DNA from: Halosimplex salinum
Lineage (GTDB): Archaea > Halobacteriota > Halobacteria > Halobacteriales > Haloarculaceae
NCBI RefSeq assembly: GCF_003730195.1
Contig: NZ_QWGG01000003.1
Location: forward strand, 1 to 64,000
Direction of reading: 5' to 3'
DNA length: 64,000 nt
In this document: piece after piece, positions 33,450 to 41,831 of the stretch
How the letters are laid out: each line of letters opens with the position of its first letter
Numbering within the stretch: the stretch's first letter is position 1
The notes under the pieces: generated by a model
The model's database searches: none
What the model saw: only the letters and a program-made list of their open reading frames with translations
Told to the model about the DNA's origin: nothing
Position numbers and translations under genes: made by a program

Positions 33450-33693
33450 ACCCCCGCTCCGTGTTCGACCCACTTGACCGTCCCCCTCCCGACCGGCTCC
33501 GGGCCGGGGCGCGTTCGGACCTCCCGCAGCGCGCGCGAGCGGTCCCTGCCGCCCGCTGGCCCCGTTTTCGAGCCGTTCTAGCACGAATCCTGCCAAAAAA
33601 TACTTAAACCCACGTCGTTCGCAAGCGCCGTGTTGGCCGGAGCGGCGCTTAGACCCCCATCAAAGCCGGCGAGACTGCGTATAATTGGGAAAG

Positions 33694-33701
33694 TTTATAA
33701 A
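33694..33701 (+). promoter_or_regulatory. TATA box of the histone-fold-like gene
   Basis: TTTATAAA lies 26-33 nt upstream of ATG 33727, so the transcript should be leaderless or nearly so. A second TATA-like stretch (ATACTTAAACC, about 33600-33610) is located 90 bp further up and may start a longer or a separate RNA. The 277-bp gap 33450-33726 holds nothing else I recognise. Confidence 0.65.
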
Positions 33702-33726
33702 CCATCCATTTGTTCAACCGTCTTGT

Positions 33727-33894
33727 ATGGCAGACCTCATTGTCAAGAACTCGGTCAAGGAAGCGCTCGAAGACATGAACGTCTCTCGCGACTTTTACGA
33801 CGCCCTCGACGGGGAAGTCGAAGAACTGCTCGACCGCGCACAGCGCCGAGCCGAAGCGAACGACCGGAAGACGGTCCAGCCGCGCGACCTGTAA
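33727..33894 (+). CDS. 55-residue histone-fold-like protein (DUF1931 type)
   Basis: A short protein with the sequence signs of a histone-fold half: KNSVKEALEDMNVSRDFYDALDGEV, then a charged helix (EELLDRAQRRAEANDRKTVQPRDL) whose RKTVQPRD ending matches the loop-and-strand that closes archaeal histone-type folds. It belongs to what is usually annotated as DUF1931. At 55 residues it is much shorter than bacterial DUF1931 proteins (about 150) or haloarchaeal histone doublets. It may act as a dimer that binds DNA or as a chaperone-like partner of other histone-fold proteins. Confidence 0.85.
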   Translation: MADLIVKNSVKEALEDMNVSRDFYDALDGEVEELLDRAQRRAEANDRKTVQPRDL

Positions 33895-33930
33895 GGTCGA
33901 CGACCTTCAGACTTTTTCGGGGGAATGGCG

Positions 33931-34611
33931 TCACGGCTCGAACACAGTGACGTCAGTCTCCGTTCCGACGTGAACCTCGTCGGCGAAGCCGACGAACAGC
34001 CCGTGCTCCACGACGCCCGGGAGTGCCGACAGGTCCGCCGCCAGCCCGGACGGGTCCGGCATCGCACCGAAATCGCAGTCGAGCACGAGGTTCCCGTTGT
34101 CCGAGACGACGGGGCCGCTCTTGCGGTCCGCCCGGCGGAGTTCCGGCTGGCCGCCGAGGCGGCGGACGGCGTCGGCGACGGTCGCCCTGGCGTCCGGGAG
34201 CACCTCGAGCGGGACCGGGTGGTCGAGTACGTCCACCTCTTTGGTCGGGTCCGCGACGACGAGCAGTCGGTCGGCGGCGGCGTCGACGATCTTCTCGCGC
34301 GCGTGTGCGCCACCGCCGCCTTTCACGAGGTCCGCGTCGGCGAACTGGTCGGCGCCGTCGATCGCCACGTCCACGTCGGCCTCGTCGAGCGTCGTCAGCG
34401 GGATCCCCTCGTCGATCGCGATCTCGCGTGCCTGGAAGGAGGTCGGGACGCCCTCGACGTCGAGTCCGGCGTCGACCTCGCGGCCCAGCGCACGGATGGC
34501 GTGAGCCGCGGTGCTCCCGCTCCCCAGTCCGACGACCGTCCCGTCCTCGACGACGTCCGCCGCACTCTCGCCCGCGCGGCGCTTGGCCGCCTCGCGCTCG
34601 CTCTGGTTCAT
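33931..34611 (-). CDS. rpiA: Ribose-5-phosphate isomerase A
   Basis: A 226-residue enzyme converting ribose 5-phosphate to ribulose 5-phosphate. The family motifs are complete: GLGSGSTA (about 29-36), DVAIDGADQ (about 81-89), KGGGGA (about 96-101, catalytic Lys neighbourhood with Glu in REKI), and a C-terminal GVVEHGLF. The gene ends 37 bp after the convergent histone-fold gene. Confidence 0.96.
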   Translation of the reverse strand: MNQSEREAAKRRAGESAADVVEDGTVVGLGSGSTAAHAIRALGREVDAGLDVEGVPTSFQAREIAIDEGIPLTTLDEADVDVAIDGADQFADADLVKGGGGAHAREKIVDAAADRLLVVADPTKEVDVLDHPVPLEVLPDARATVADAVRRLGGQPELRRADRKSGPVVSDNGNLVLDCDFGAMPDPSGLAADLSALPGVVEHGLFVGFADEVHVGTETDVTVFEP

Positions 34612-34760
34612 ACCCCAGCCATGACCGCCCCCCGGCAAAACGCTACTGGGACCCGCCGTCGGACCCCGGCCCCGCCACTCCACCCCCGAGCCGGTACGGT
34701 CGTCCCCTCGCGACGCACCCGCGACGTACCCTGAAGTAGCTCCGGCGGGGAACGACGAAC

Positions 34761-34943
34761 ATGGGAGACGACTGCACGTACTGCGGGGCGGACGTGACGG
34801 CCCACGACCCGCTGTACCTCGAAGACCGCGACGGCCCGGTCGGGCAGTTCTGCAACTACGCGTGCCTGACGGAACACGTAGAGCGGGAAGGCCTCGTCGT
34901 CGGCGACGCCTGCGAGTGGTCGCCCGACGCGGAGGGCTGTTGA
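34761..34943 (+). CDS. 60-residue Cys-rich zinc-finger protein
   Basis: CTYC (5-8), the turn QFCNYACL (29-36) and a further Cys at 50 and 60. The CxxC ... FCNxxC pattern is like FCS/MYM-type or TRASH-like fingers, which bind metals or protein partners. No other domain is present. It is divergent from rpiA, and a palindrome-rich intergenic region follows. Confidence 0.8.
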   Translation: MGDDCTYCGADVTAHDPLYLEDRDGPVGQFCNYACLTEHVEREGLVVGDACEWSPDAEGC

Positions 34944-34970
34944 CCACCGACGAGTCCGACCCGACGAGTT

Positions 34971-35202
34971 GTTGCGACGAACGTTCGATTACGGTGGTTG
35001 CGACGAACGTTCGATCACGCCCGATGTGGGTGCGCGTTCCCCGCCGATTATACGTCCTATTACATCTGGATTCACACGACTGTTTACTCTCTACCGAGTT
35101 TCACATCCGCGTGAATTCCTACCAACCGTGTGAATAACGGACTCACGCGGACGGACGTACGTCCTTATATTATCAAGTCAGAATAATAGGAACGCTTAAA
35201 CC
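34971..35202 (+). promoter_or_regulatory. Palindrome-dense regulatory region upstream of a zinc-ribbon gene
   Basis: Two 22-bp direct repeats (34971-34992 and 34997-35018, one mismatch) each contain the palindrome CGAACGTTCG. Further on are TTCAC-N6-GTGAA (about 35099-35114), paired TTCACACG (about 35070) and CGTGTGAA (about 35127), and the 12-bp palindrome GGACGTACGTCC (35153-35164). A TATA-like CTTAAACC (35195-35202) lies 24-31 nt before ATG 35226. The 282-bp gap has no gene. Several dimeric repressors or one cooperative regulator could bind here. Confidence 0.55.
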
Positions 35203-35225
35203 GGGCGAAAATGTGTAGTCCGATA

Positions 35226-35354
35226 ATGGCAACACAGCAGTACACCGGCGTCGGGGCGTATCGGTGTCCCGACTGCGACGGCGAGATCGCGTTCGAGCAC
35301 CAGGCGTGGGAGTGCGAGGACTGCGGGTACGCCCCGCGACACGGCGCCGACTGA
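35226..35354 (+). CDS. 42-residue zinc-ribbon protein
   Basis: A micro-protein with two knuckles, CPDC (14-17) and CEDC (30-33), spaced as in a single rubredoxin-like zinc ribbon. Related tiny zinc ribbons are widespread in haloarchaea and some affect biofilm or growth behaviour in Haloferax, but I cannot say which subgroup this is. The TATA-like box at 35195 predicts a leaderless transcript, and the elaborate upstream region suggests tight control. Confidence 0.8.
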   Translation: MATQQYTGVGAYRCPDCDGEIAFEHQAWECEDCGYAPRHGAD

Positions 35355-35510
35355 CCGGCCGCCCGGCCCGATCGAATCGACACCCGCGGTACGCGGCGAA
35401 TCGACGACCGCTGTCAGGCACTCGCTTTTCCCCGGCGGTCGACCCCACTGGGGGTTCGAGCGTCACCGTCGACGGCCGAGTTTTTTGGTCCCCTCCCCCG
35501 ACTCAAAGGT

Positions 35511-36821
35511 ATGTTCGGAACCAGCGGCGTCCGGGGACCGGTCGGCGAAGACGTGACTGCCGAGCTCGCGCTGTCGGTCGGCCGCGCCGTCGGCGTCGAC
35601 GCCGACCGCGTCGTCGTCGGCCGCGACGCCCGCGAGAGCGGGCACCTCCTCGCCGACGCGCTGACCGCCGGCCTCCGGGAGTCCGGCGTCGACGTCGTCG
35701 ACCTCGGGCTGGCGGCCACGCCGACCGTCGCGCGGAGCGTCGGGTGGGAGGACGCCGACGCCGGCGTCGCGATCACCGCCTCGCACAACCCCGCCCCCGA
35801 CAACGGCATCAAGCTCTGGCAGCCCTCTGGACAGGCCTACGACGCCGAGCTACGCGAGCGTATCAGCGCCCGGGTCCGCGACGACGAGGCGGACCTCCAG
35901 CCGTGGGACGGGCTGGGCGACCGGGAGCCTCGTGACGGCACCGAGCGCCACGTCGACGCGCTCGTCGACGCGGTCGACCTCGACGACTCGCTCTCGGTGG
36001 TCGTCGACCTCGGCAACGGCGCCGGCGGCGTCACGGTCGAGGCCCTCCAGCGCCTCGGCTGCGAGGTCGAGACGCTCAACGCCCAGCCCGATGGTTCGTT
36101 CCCCGGTCGGCCGAGCGAGCCCACGCCCGAGAACTGCGAGTCGCTCGCGACGCTCGTGGGGGAGACCGACGCCGACCTCGGGATCGCTCACGACGGGGAC
36201 GCCGACCGGATGCGGTGCGTCGCCGCCGACGGCACGTACCTCTCCGGCGACGTGACCCTCGCCCTGCTCGCCCGCGAGACCGCGACCGACGGCGACCGCG
36301 TCGCCGCGCCGGTCGACACCAGCCTCGCCGTCGACGACCACCTCGCCGACGCCGGCGTGACCGTCGAGCGCACCCCCGTCGGTGACGTGTACGTCGCCGA
36401 GCGCGCGAGCGAGCCCGGCGTCGCCTTCGGCGGCGAGCCGAGCGGCGCGTGGATCTGGCCCGCGGAGACGCTCTGTCCCGACGGGCCGCTCGCCGCCTGC
36501 AAGATCGCCGCGCTGGCGGCCGAGCGCCCGCTCGCCGCGCGACTCGCCGACGTCGACACCTACCCGATCCGCCGGGACTCCGTCGAGACCGACGAGAAGG
36601 CGGCCGTGATGGAGCGGGTGAGCGAACGCGTCCGCGCGGAGTACGACGACGTGACGACGCTGGACGGCGTCCGCGTCGACCTGGGCGACGCCTGGTTCCT
36701 CCTGCGGGCAAGCGGCACGCAACCGATCGTCCGCATCACCGCCGAAGCCCGCGACGCCGAGCGCGCCGAGAGCGTGTTCGACGAGGCGCGGGACCTGCTG
36801 GTCGCTGAAGTCGACGGATAA
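35511..36821 (+). CDS. glmM: Phosphoglucosamine mutase-like enzyme
   Basis: A 436-residue phosphohexomutase likely converting glucosamine 6-phosphate to glucosamine 1-phosphate for UDP-GlcNAc synthesis. Motifs: FGTSGVRG at residues 2-9, phosphoserine TASHNPAPDNG (about 88-98), metal DGDADRM (about 228-234), sugar loop GGEPSGAW (about 306-313) and phosphate site RASGTQPIVRI (about 402-412). The sugar loop differs from the GGEESGG of the paralogue at 30551, in line with a different sugar. Archaeal assignments between GlmM and PMM are often uncertain. Confidence 0.88.
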   Translation: MFGTSGVRGPVGEDVTAELALSVGRAVGVDADRVVVGRDARESGHLLADALTAGLRESGVDVVDLGLAATPTVARSVGWEDADAGVAITASHNPAPDNGIKLWQPSGQAYDAELRERISARVRDDEADLQPWDGLGDREPRDGTERHVDALVDAVDLDDSLSVVVDLGNGAGGVTVEALQRLGCEVETLNAQPDGSFPGRPSEPTPENCESLATLVGETDADLGIAHDGDADRMRCVAADGTYLSGDVTLALLARETATDGDRVAAPVDTSLAVDDHLADAGVTVERTPVGDVYVAERASEPGVAFGGEPSGAWIWPAETLCPDGPLAACKIAALAAERPLAARLADVDTYPIRRDSVETDEKAAVMERVSERVRAEYDDVTTLDGVRVDLGDAWFLLRASGTQPIVRITAEARDAERAESVFDEARDLLVAEVDG

Positions 36822-36947
36822 CGGGACGGCACGTCGCCGGCGCTACCAGGTGACCGAACAGGAGAACCGTCCCGGCGGCGTCTCGGGCATCCCCCCCGGA
36901 TCCCGCCAGGCCGTCTCCCCCCGAAAATTTCGCGACGATACAGGACC

Positions 36948-37106
36948 CTAGCCGCGACGGGTCGAGCGCGCCTCTCGGACGTCGGCCCCGTCGCGGATCT
37001 TGTCCTCACACTGAGGACAGACGCGCGGCGACTCGACTCCGTTGGGCGTGAACACCCGTGCGTAGTCTGCCGTAACGAAGGACCCGCAGTTCTGGCATTC
37101 CGGCAT
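36948..37106 (-). CDS. Small two-knuckle zinc protein, paralogue of 32405
   Basis: A 52-residue protein with CQNC (4-7) and CPQC (30-33). Residues VTADYARVFTPNG align with VSDQFARVFADET of the protein at 32405, so the two share origin. The C-terminus is basic (REARSTRRG), which may favour nucleic-acid binding. Function unknown. Confidence 0.78.
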   Translation of the reverse strand: MPECQNCGSFVTADYARVFTPNGVESPRVCPQCEDKIRDGADVREARSTRRG

Positions 37107-37521
37107 ACGTTAGTGCTGTTCGAGTACTGGACCTTAATGGTTGGTGATTTGGTAGTAGCGTGCACACGCCATCGACGCCCGGTCTGACGGCGTCAGCGTC
37201 GGATTCGCCGCCCGGCATCTCCGGTTTCGCCGAGGGGTACTAGCAGAACAGATGTCCGTCAACAGAGAACATCTGGTCGGCTATAGGGAACGTCGTTCTG
37301 ACAGTCGGTGTCTCCGCTGTCCGAGCACTGGCGAACATCGGTGGCCACGTCGGGCCCATCGGGAGTCGGCCGGTCGTTCTCGAGACCTCGTCCGCACCGC
37401 TTCGCGGTCTCCGGTCGGCCGGGCGGCCGCGCGGCCGGGACGTTCCGACGGAGAGCGGTACGATTATAACCGAGAGACGGGTGACACACGACAACCGGAA
37501 CCCGTCTCCCGGCTCGTTCGC
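37107..37521. other. 415-bp intergenic region with promoter of the ASST-like gene
   Basis: A TATA-like GATTATAAC at 37462-37470 lies 52-60 nt before ATG 37522. An inverted repeat CAGATGT/ACATCTG (about 37248 and 37269) and G+C-rich hairpins fill the rest. A long frame continues upstream of 37522 but has no protein-like features, so I treat the region as non-coding. Confidence 0.5.
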
Positions 37522-38970
37522 ATGGACAGAGATCTCCCCACACTCACGCGCCCGCTGGTCGTCCGTCTCTGCGTGGTCGCCCTCGTCGCGGCACTGCTCG
37601 TGCCCTCCGCGGTCTCGGCGTTCACGCACGAACCGATCGAGCTCCAGCGGGGGACGATAGACGAGCCCGCGAACGGCACCACCGTGATCGCCGTCCAGGG
37701 GTTCAAAGGACGGGGTCAGAACAGTTCGAAGAAGCCCGCGCGACTCGTCGCGGTCGGACCCGAGGGCGACCTCGAGTGGAACTACGAGCCCCAGAGCGAC
37801 GTAACGTGGTTCTACGACGTCGACCCGCTGGACGACGGGACCCTGCTCGTCGTCGGCGCCCGCCGCGACGGCACGACCGTCTTCAAGTACGACCCCGCGA
37901 CCGGCGAGCGGGTGTGGACCGAGCGCCTCGACACCCACGACACCCACGACGTCGACCTGATCAACGGCGACGAGTTGCTCGTCGCGGACATGCGCAACTA
38001 CAACGAGACGAGCGAGCGCAACGAGGACCGGATCTTCGTCTACAACCGCACGACCGACGAGACGGTGTGGGAGTACGAGTTCGAGCGCATCTACGACCGC
38101 GACGACGGCGGCGGCTACACCGGCGACTGGACCCACGTCAACGACGTCGACAAACTCGGGGACGGTCGCTACATGGCCTCGCCGCGCAACATGGACGAGG
38201 TGGTCGTGATCGACCGCGAGAGCAAGGACGTCGAACTCTCGCTGGGCACGCCCGGCGACCACAGCGTCATCTACGAACAGCACAACCCCGACTACCTCGA
38301 GAGCGAGGACGGCACGCCGACGGTCCTCGTCGCCGACAGCGAGAACGACCGCGTCGTCGAGTACGAACTGGCGAACGGGACTGGCCGCGACGCCACCTGG
38401 AACCGAACCTGGAACCTCGGCGTCGACGGCAACCTCAACTGGCCGCGCGACGCCGACCGCCTCCCCGACGGCAACACCCTCGTCACCGACTCGCTCAACC
38501 ACCGCGTGATGGAGGTCACTCCCGAGGGCGAGGTCGTCTGGGAGTACTACGCTCCGTGGGGCACCTACGAGGCCGAACGGATGAACCTGGGCGACGAACC
38601 CGGCGGCCCGACGGTCGCCGACCAGAACGCGACCGGCGGGTACGGCCTGAACGGGAGCGCCGCGCTCACGCCCGGCGCGACCGACCGCGCGACCTTCGCC
38701 GACTGGGTCTCCGGCACGTTCGCCGGGACGCCCCTCTCCGGCCAGGCCGACTGGTTCGCAGAGCGCTGGGCGCACATCGCCCCGTGGATCCGCCCGGTGT
38801 GGATGAACCCCTGGGCGTTCGTCTCCGCCATCGGCGCCGGCCTCCTGACCATCGGCTGGGTCGGCGGCGAAGCCGTCTACCACCGCCGCTGGATCCGCGA
38901 GCGCCTCCGCGCCGGCTACGACCGCCTGCGGTCCACTGGCGAGCAACCGCCCGCCGACTCCGACGACTGA
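37522..38970 (+). CDS. Arylsulfotransferase-like exported beta-propeller protein
   Basis: A 482-residue protein with an N-terminal signal or anchor (about 14-35), a large outer domain built of repeated strands (DVDPLDDGTLLVVG ... FKYDPATGERVW ... HDVDLINGDELLVAD) and one membrane helix near the C-terminus (about 430-450, NPWAFVSAIGAGLLTIGWVGG) followed by a basic cytoplasmic tail. His residues in DTHDTHDVD and NDVDK fit the sulfotransferase (ASST) family, which moves sulfate between phenols without PAPS. Whether it is active as such is unproven. Two further propeller genes occur in the window; the next one begins 49 bp on. Confidence 0.82.
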   Translation: MDRDLPTLTRPLVVRLCVVALVAALLVPSAVSAFTHEPIELQRGTIDEPANGTTVIAVQGFKGRGQNSSKKPARLVAVGPEGDLEWNYEPQSDVTWFYDVDPLDDGTLLVVGARRDGTTVFKYDPATGERVWTERLDTHDTHDVDLINGDELLVADMRNYNETSERNEDRIFVYNRTTDETVWEYEFERIYDRDDGGGYTGDWTHVNDVDKLGDGRYMASPRNMDEVVVIDRESKDVELSLGTPGDHSVIYEQHNPDYLESEDGTPTVLVADSENDRVVEYELANGTGRDATWNRTWNLGVDGNLNWPRDADRLPDGNTLVTDSLNHRVMEVTPEGEVVWEYYAPWGTYEAERMNLGDEPGGPTVADQNATGGYGLNGSAALTPGATDRATFADWVSGTFAGTPLSGQADWFAERWAHIAPWIRPVWMNPWAFVSAIGAGLLTIGWVGGEAVYHRRWIRERLRAGYDRLRSTGEQPPADSDD

Positions 38971-39019
38971 CCGCCCCCGACTCCCGAAAGCATTTGTCGA
39001 CGCGTCGAAAGTATCTGTC

Positions 39020-40321
39020 GTGAAGGAGATCGGTCGACGCCGCGCGCTCGGTGTCCTCGGGAGCGCACTCGCCGGCGGCTGTGTGTCAGGATTCGGGTCC
39101 TCCAGTGGGCCTCGCCGGCAGACGGTGAAGTCGCTCGAGTGGACCGTCGAGGACGGACCGGCGGCGGTGACGGCCGACCCCGACGGCGCCCCCACGCCCG
39201 ATTCGTGGCCGATGGCCGGCTACGACCCCGCCGGGACCGCGGCCGCGCCGGCCGAGAACGCGCCCGACGAGTTCCCACTCGAGCGGACGTGGTCGGAGTC
39301 GACCGGAGATAACCTGCCCACGACGCCCGCTGTCGCCGGAGGGACGCTCCTCGTCTCGACCACGCACGAGGACTCGGCGCTGTTCGCGTACGACCCCGCA
39401 GACGGGACCGAACGGTGGTCGACGACGAGCGGTCGGGTCGGCGGGGTGGCGCCCGCCATCGCCGGGGATACCGCGTTCGTCTCTCGAAACGAGGAGGAGT
39501 CCGGCGAGTACCTCGACGCGGTCGCCCTCTCGGACGGCGAGCGCCGGTGGCGCCGAGCACTGCCTTCGTCGATGCCGGTCCCGCCGGTAGTCGCGGAGGA
39601 CACCGTTTTCACCGGCCACGGACTCGACGCGACCGTCCTCGCGGTCGACGCCGAGTCGGGGGACCTCGGCGTACGACTCGCGCTCTCGGAGCCCAGTACG
39701 GGGATCCGTTGCGTTGCGGTGGCCAACGGTCGCGCGTACGTCGGCGCGGCGGGGTCGAACACCGACTACGATAACCTCGGATGGCTCTTCGCCCTCGACC
39801 CGACCGCGGGCGCGGTGGAGTGGGTCTATCCGGCGGGCGCACCGGTGGCGGACCTCGCGGTCCGGGACGGCACCGTCTACCTGACCGACGGTAACGAGGT
39901 CAGCGCGCTCGACGCGGACGACGGCGAGGTCGAGTGGACCGCCCGGGACGACGTCGACCTCGGCCGCGACGGCCGCCTCGCGGTCACCGAGGACGCCGTC
40001 CTCGTCGGAGAGAGCGAGCGGACGCTCGGGCTTGACGCGTCGTCAGGCGAGACTACGTGGACCGCTCCCGTCGGTGGGTCGGACGTGCTCGCGTGCGCCG
40101 GCGAGACGGTCTTCGCCGCCGGCCCAGTGAGGGACAGCGACTCGTGGGCGCTCGTGGCGTTCGCGGTCGACGACGGACGTGAGCGCCTGTGGCAGGACCT
40201 CGCCGCGCGGCCGACCGGCGGGACTGTCGCCGACGGGGCGGTCTTTCTCGTGACCGAATTCGGGACGGTCCACCGCTTCGGCGCCGGTGACGAATCCGGA
40301 AGTGTCCCGGAAAGTCGGTGA
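39020..40321 (+). CDS. Tat lipoprotein with PQQ-type beta-propeller
   Basis: A 433-residue exported protein starting at GTG 39020. The N-terminus GRRRALGVLGSALAGGC carries a twin-arginine motif and a lipobox, with Cys21 as the lipid site. Propeller repeats follow (LFAYDPADGTERWS, AVDAESGDL, LFALDPTAGAVEW, SALDADDGEVEW, GLDASSGETTW). The gene follows the ASST-like gene at 49 bp on the same strand, so both may act together at the cell surface. Ligand unknown. Confidence 0.87.
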   Translation: MKEIGRRRALGVLGSALAGGCVSGFGSSSGPRRQTVKSLEWTVEDGPAAVTADPDGAPTPDSWPMAGYDPAGTAAAPAENAPDEFPLERTWSESTGDNLPTTPAVAGGTLLVSTTHEDSALFAYDPADGTERWSTTSGRVGGVAPAIAGDTAFVSRNEEESGEYLDAVALSDGERRWRRALPSSMPVPPVVAEDTVFTGHGLDATVLAVDAESGDLGVRLALSEPSTGIRCVAVANGRAYVGAAGSNTDYDNLGWLFALDPTAGAVEWVYPAGAPVADLAVRDGTVYLTDGNEVSALDADDGEVEWTARDDVDLGRDGRLAVTEDAVLVGESERTLGLDASSGETTWTAPVGGSDVLACAGETVFAAGPVRDSDSWALVAFAVDDGRERLWQDLAARPTGGTVADGAVFLVTEFGTVHRFGAGDESGSVPESR

Positions 40322-40406
40322 CTCCAGTCGCCGGTCCACGGCTGTCCCAGCCCGAGCGGGCCGCTCAGGGTAGGCAGACTGCTCGAAGCAATCGACGACC
40401 CCGCCC

Positions 40407-40985
40407 TCAGAACTCGGCCTCGACCGACCCGTCCTCGGAGAGGTCGACGACGCCGTCGAACCGCGCCCGGAGGTCCGCCAGTTCCGCGTCGTCGTGGACG
40501 CCCTTCGCGAGGTGGAACAGCCCGACGGCGTCGTGTTCGTCGAGCAGTTCGAGGATGGCGTCGACCGCTTCGCCCGCCCGTTCGGCGTTGGAGTAGTAGA
40601 TCATCTCCGTCACCGAGTCGAGGCTGACCCGCCGTTTCCCGTCGGTGGATTCGAGGAACGCTCGCGTCTCCTCGACGATCCCGTCCAGGTCGTCCGGCGC
40701 GGAGACGTACTTGACGTTCTCGGACTGGCGGCGCGTGTAGCCCCGTTCGACCGACAGCGCGTCGAGGATGGTCGCCCGGTCCTCGTCCACCTCGTAGTGT
40801 TCGAGCTTCTGGCGTACCTCCCGGGCGGTCGTCCGCGTCGAGATGACCAGCATGTGGTCGGTGTCCGTGCTCAGAAAGTCCGTGTCGATGCGGTCTGTCT
40901 CGCCCGTGCTCGGATGCACGAGGAGGATCCCGGTGCCACCCGGCACCGTGTCCGGCGTGTTGTCGATGGCGAGGCGGTAATCCAT
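40407..40985 (-). CDS. Conserved haloarchaeal protein, possibly RecA/KaiC-like
   Basis: A 192-residue soluble protein. A strand with phosphate-loop-like context (GTGILLVHPSTGETDRID, about 18-35), the segment MLVISTRTTAREVRQKLE (about 44-61) and a late VGLFHLAKGVHDD recall haloarchaeal RecA-superfamily proteins that have lost Walker A. No GKT or GKS is present, so ATP binding is doubtful. Function unknown. A repeat element begins 46 bp upstream of the start codon. Confidence 0.7.
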   Translation of the reverse strand: MDYRLAIDNTPDTVPGGTGILLVHPSTGETDRIDTDFLSTDTDHMLVISTRTTAREVRQKLEHYEVDEDRATILDALSVERGYTRRQSENVKYVSAPDDLDGIVEETRAFLESTDGKRRVSLDSVTEMIYYSNAERAGEAVDAILELLDEHDAVGLFHLAKGVHDDAELADLRARFDGVVDLSEDGSVEAEF

Positions 40986-41031
40986 ATCCCATGAGGCGGC
41001 TGGAGTCGCCTTAAGCCTGCGGGACCGGATC

Positions 41032-41142
41032 CCATCTTTTTCGCCGGGAGATTTCCTCGGTCGCTCCGCTCCCTGCGGGAACCCCCCGGCCAAAAACATG
41101 GGTGAAAAAGGCCGCCTCCGGGGGCTTCGCCCCCTCCGGCGG
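41032..41142 (+). repeat. Dispersed two-hairpin intergenic element, copy B
   Basis: Same plan as copy A: CCATCTTTTTC, hairpin (GGGAGATTTCC ... GCGGGAACCCCCC), core CAAAAACATGGGTGAAAAA, and a strong second hairpin (GGCCGCCTCCGGGGG ... CCCCCTCCGGCGG). It starts 46 bp upstream of the gene at 40407-40985. It and copy C point towards each other across about 96 bp rich in small hairpins (CTCGCTTCGCTCGG, CGCGCGAACGCG). The gap 40986-41344 contains no gene. Confidence 0.8.
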
Positions 41143-41238
41143 TGAAACACCTCGCTTCGCTCGGCGTATGCCAGCGACACTGCCCTCACACCACAACCGC
41201 AGTCGGCATTCGCGCGAACGCGGTGAGCGCGATTCACC

Positions 41239-41343
41239 GAACCCGAGCGGAGCGAGGGTTCGGATTTTTTCACCCATGTTTTTGCCGTGAGGGTGCCCGC
41301 AGCGAACGAAGTGAGCGAGGACACCCGAGCGGGAAAAAGATGG
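41239..41343 (-). repeat. Dispersed two-hairpin intergenic element, copy C (inverted)
   Basis: On the minus strand it reads CCATCTTTTTC, hairpin (CCGCTCGGGTGTCC ... GGGCACCC), the identical core CAAAAACATGGGTGAAAAA and a hairpin CCGAACCCTCG/CGGGTTCGG. It begins one base after the stop codon of the minus-strand gene at 41345, in the place of a terminator, just as copy A follows tRNA-Gly. Confidence 0.8.
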
Positions 41344-41344
41344 T

Positions 41345-41767
41345 CTAGAAGACAGAGTCCGCGGTCGCGGCGCCGACGACGCTGAAGATGGCGCCGACGC
41401 CGACGGCGCGGGCGGTCACCGCGGCCCGCTCGGCCATCGGGAGGTCGCCGAGGAAGGAACTGGGCGCGGTCAGCGTGAGCGCGAGGATGGCGACCGAACC
41501 GTAGGAGACCAGCATGAGCGAGACGAAGCGGATGGGGATGCCGACCACCTCGGCCTCGCTGTCCGGGTCGCGGTCGTCGTCGGCCTCGTAGAGGGCGCCG
41601 TAGCCGATGCCGAAGACGATGGCCACAGTCACCGCGGCGTGACCCCAGCCCATGTTCGTGGCCAGGCCCCACACCTCCTCGGTGACGACGAACGGCCCGG
41701 CGAGCAGGAACCCGCCGACGACCTGCTGGGCCGAGTCGGCGAGCCTGTAGCGCGGCGCCCGTGCCAT
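41345..41767 (-). CDS. Membrane protein of the DUF2391 type
   Basis: A 140-residue membrane protein with about four helices (roughly 14-34, 43-60, 79-104, 116-138). The N-terminal RLADSAQQVVGGFLLAGPFVVTEEVW and the SLMLVSYGSVAILAL helix match the small integral membrane family that I know as DUF2391. Function unknown. The next upstream minus-strand gene (41832) is also a four-helix protein, 64 bp away. Confidence 0.78.
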   Translation of the reverse strand: MARAPRYRLADSAQQVVGGFLLAGPFVVTEEVWGLATNMGWGHAAVTVAIVFGIGYGALYEADDDRDPDSEAEVVGIPIRFVSLMLVSYGSVAILALTLTAPSSFLGDLPMAERAAVTARAVGVGAIFSVVGAATADSVF

Positions 41768-41831
41768 GACCGAAGAATTTTCGGGTATCGACAAAACGCT
41801 GGCGTTTCCGGGGACGGCGGCGACGGACCGG

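Noticed and set aside
37252-37521. N-terminal extension of the ASST-like protein
   Set aside because: It would place 90 Arg-rich residues before an evident signal sequence, and the TATA-like box at 37462 lies inside it.
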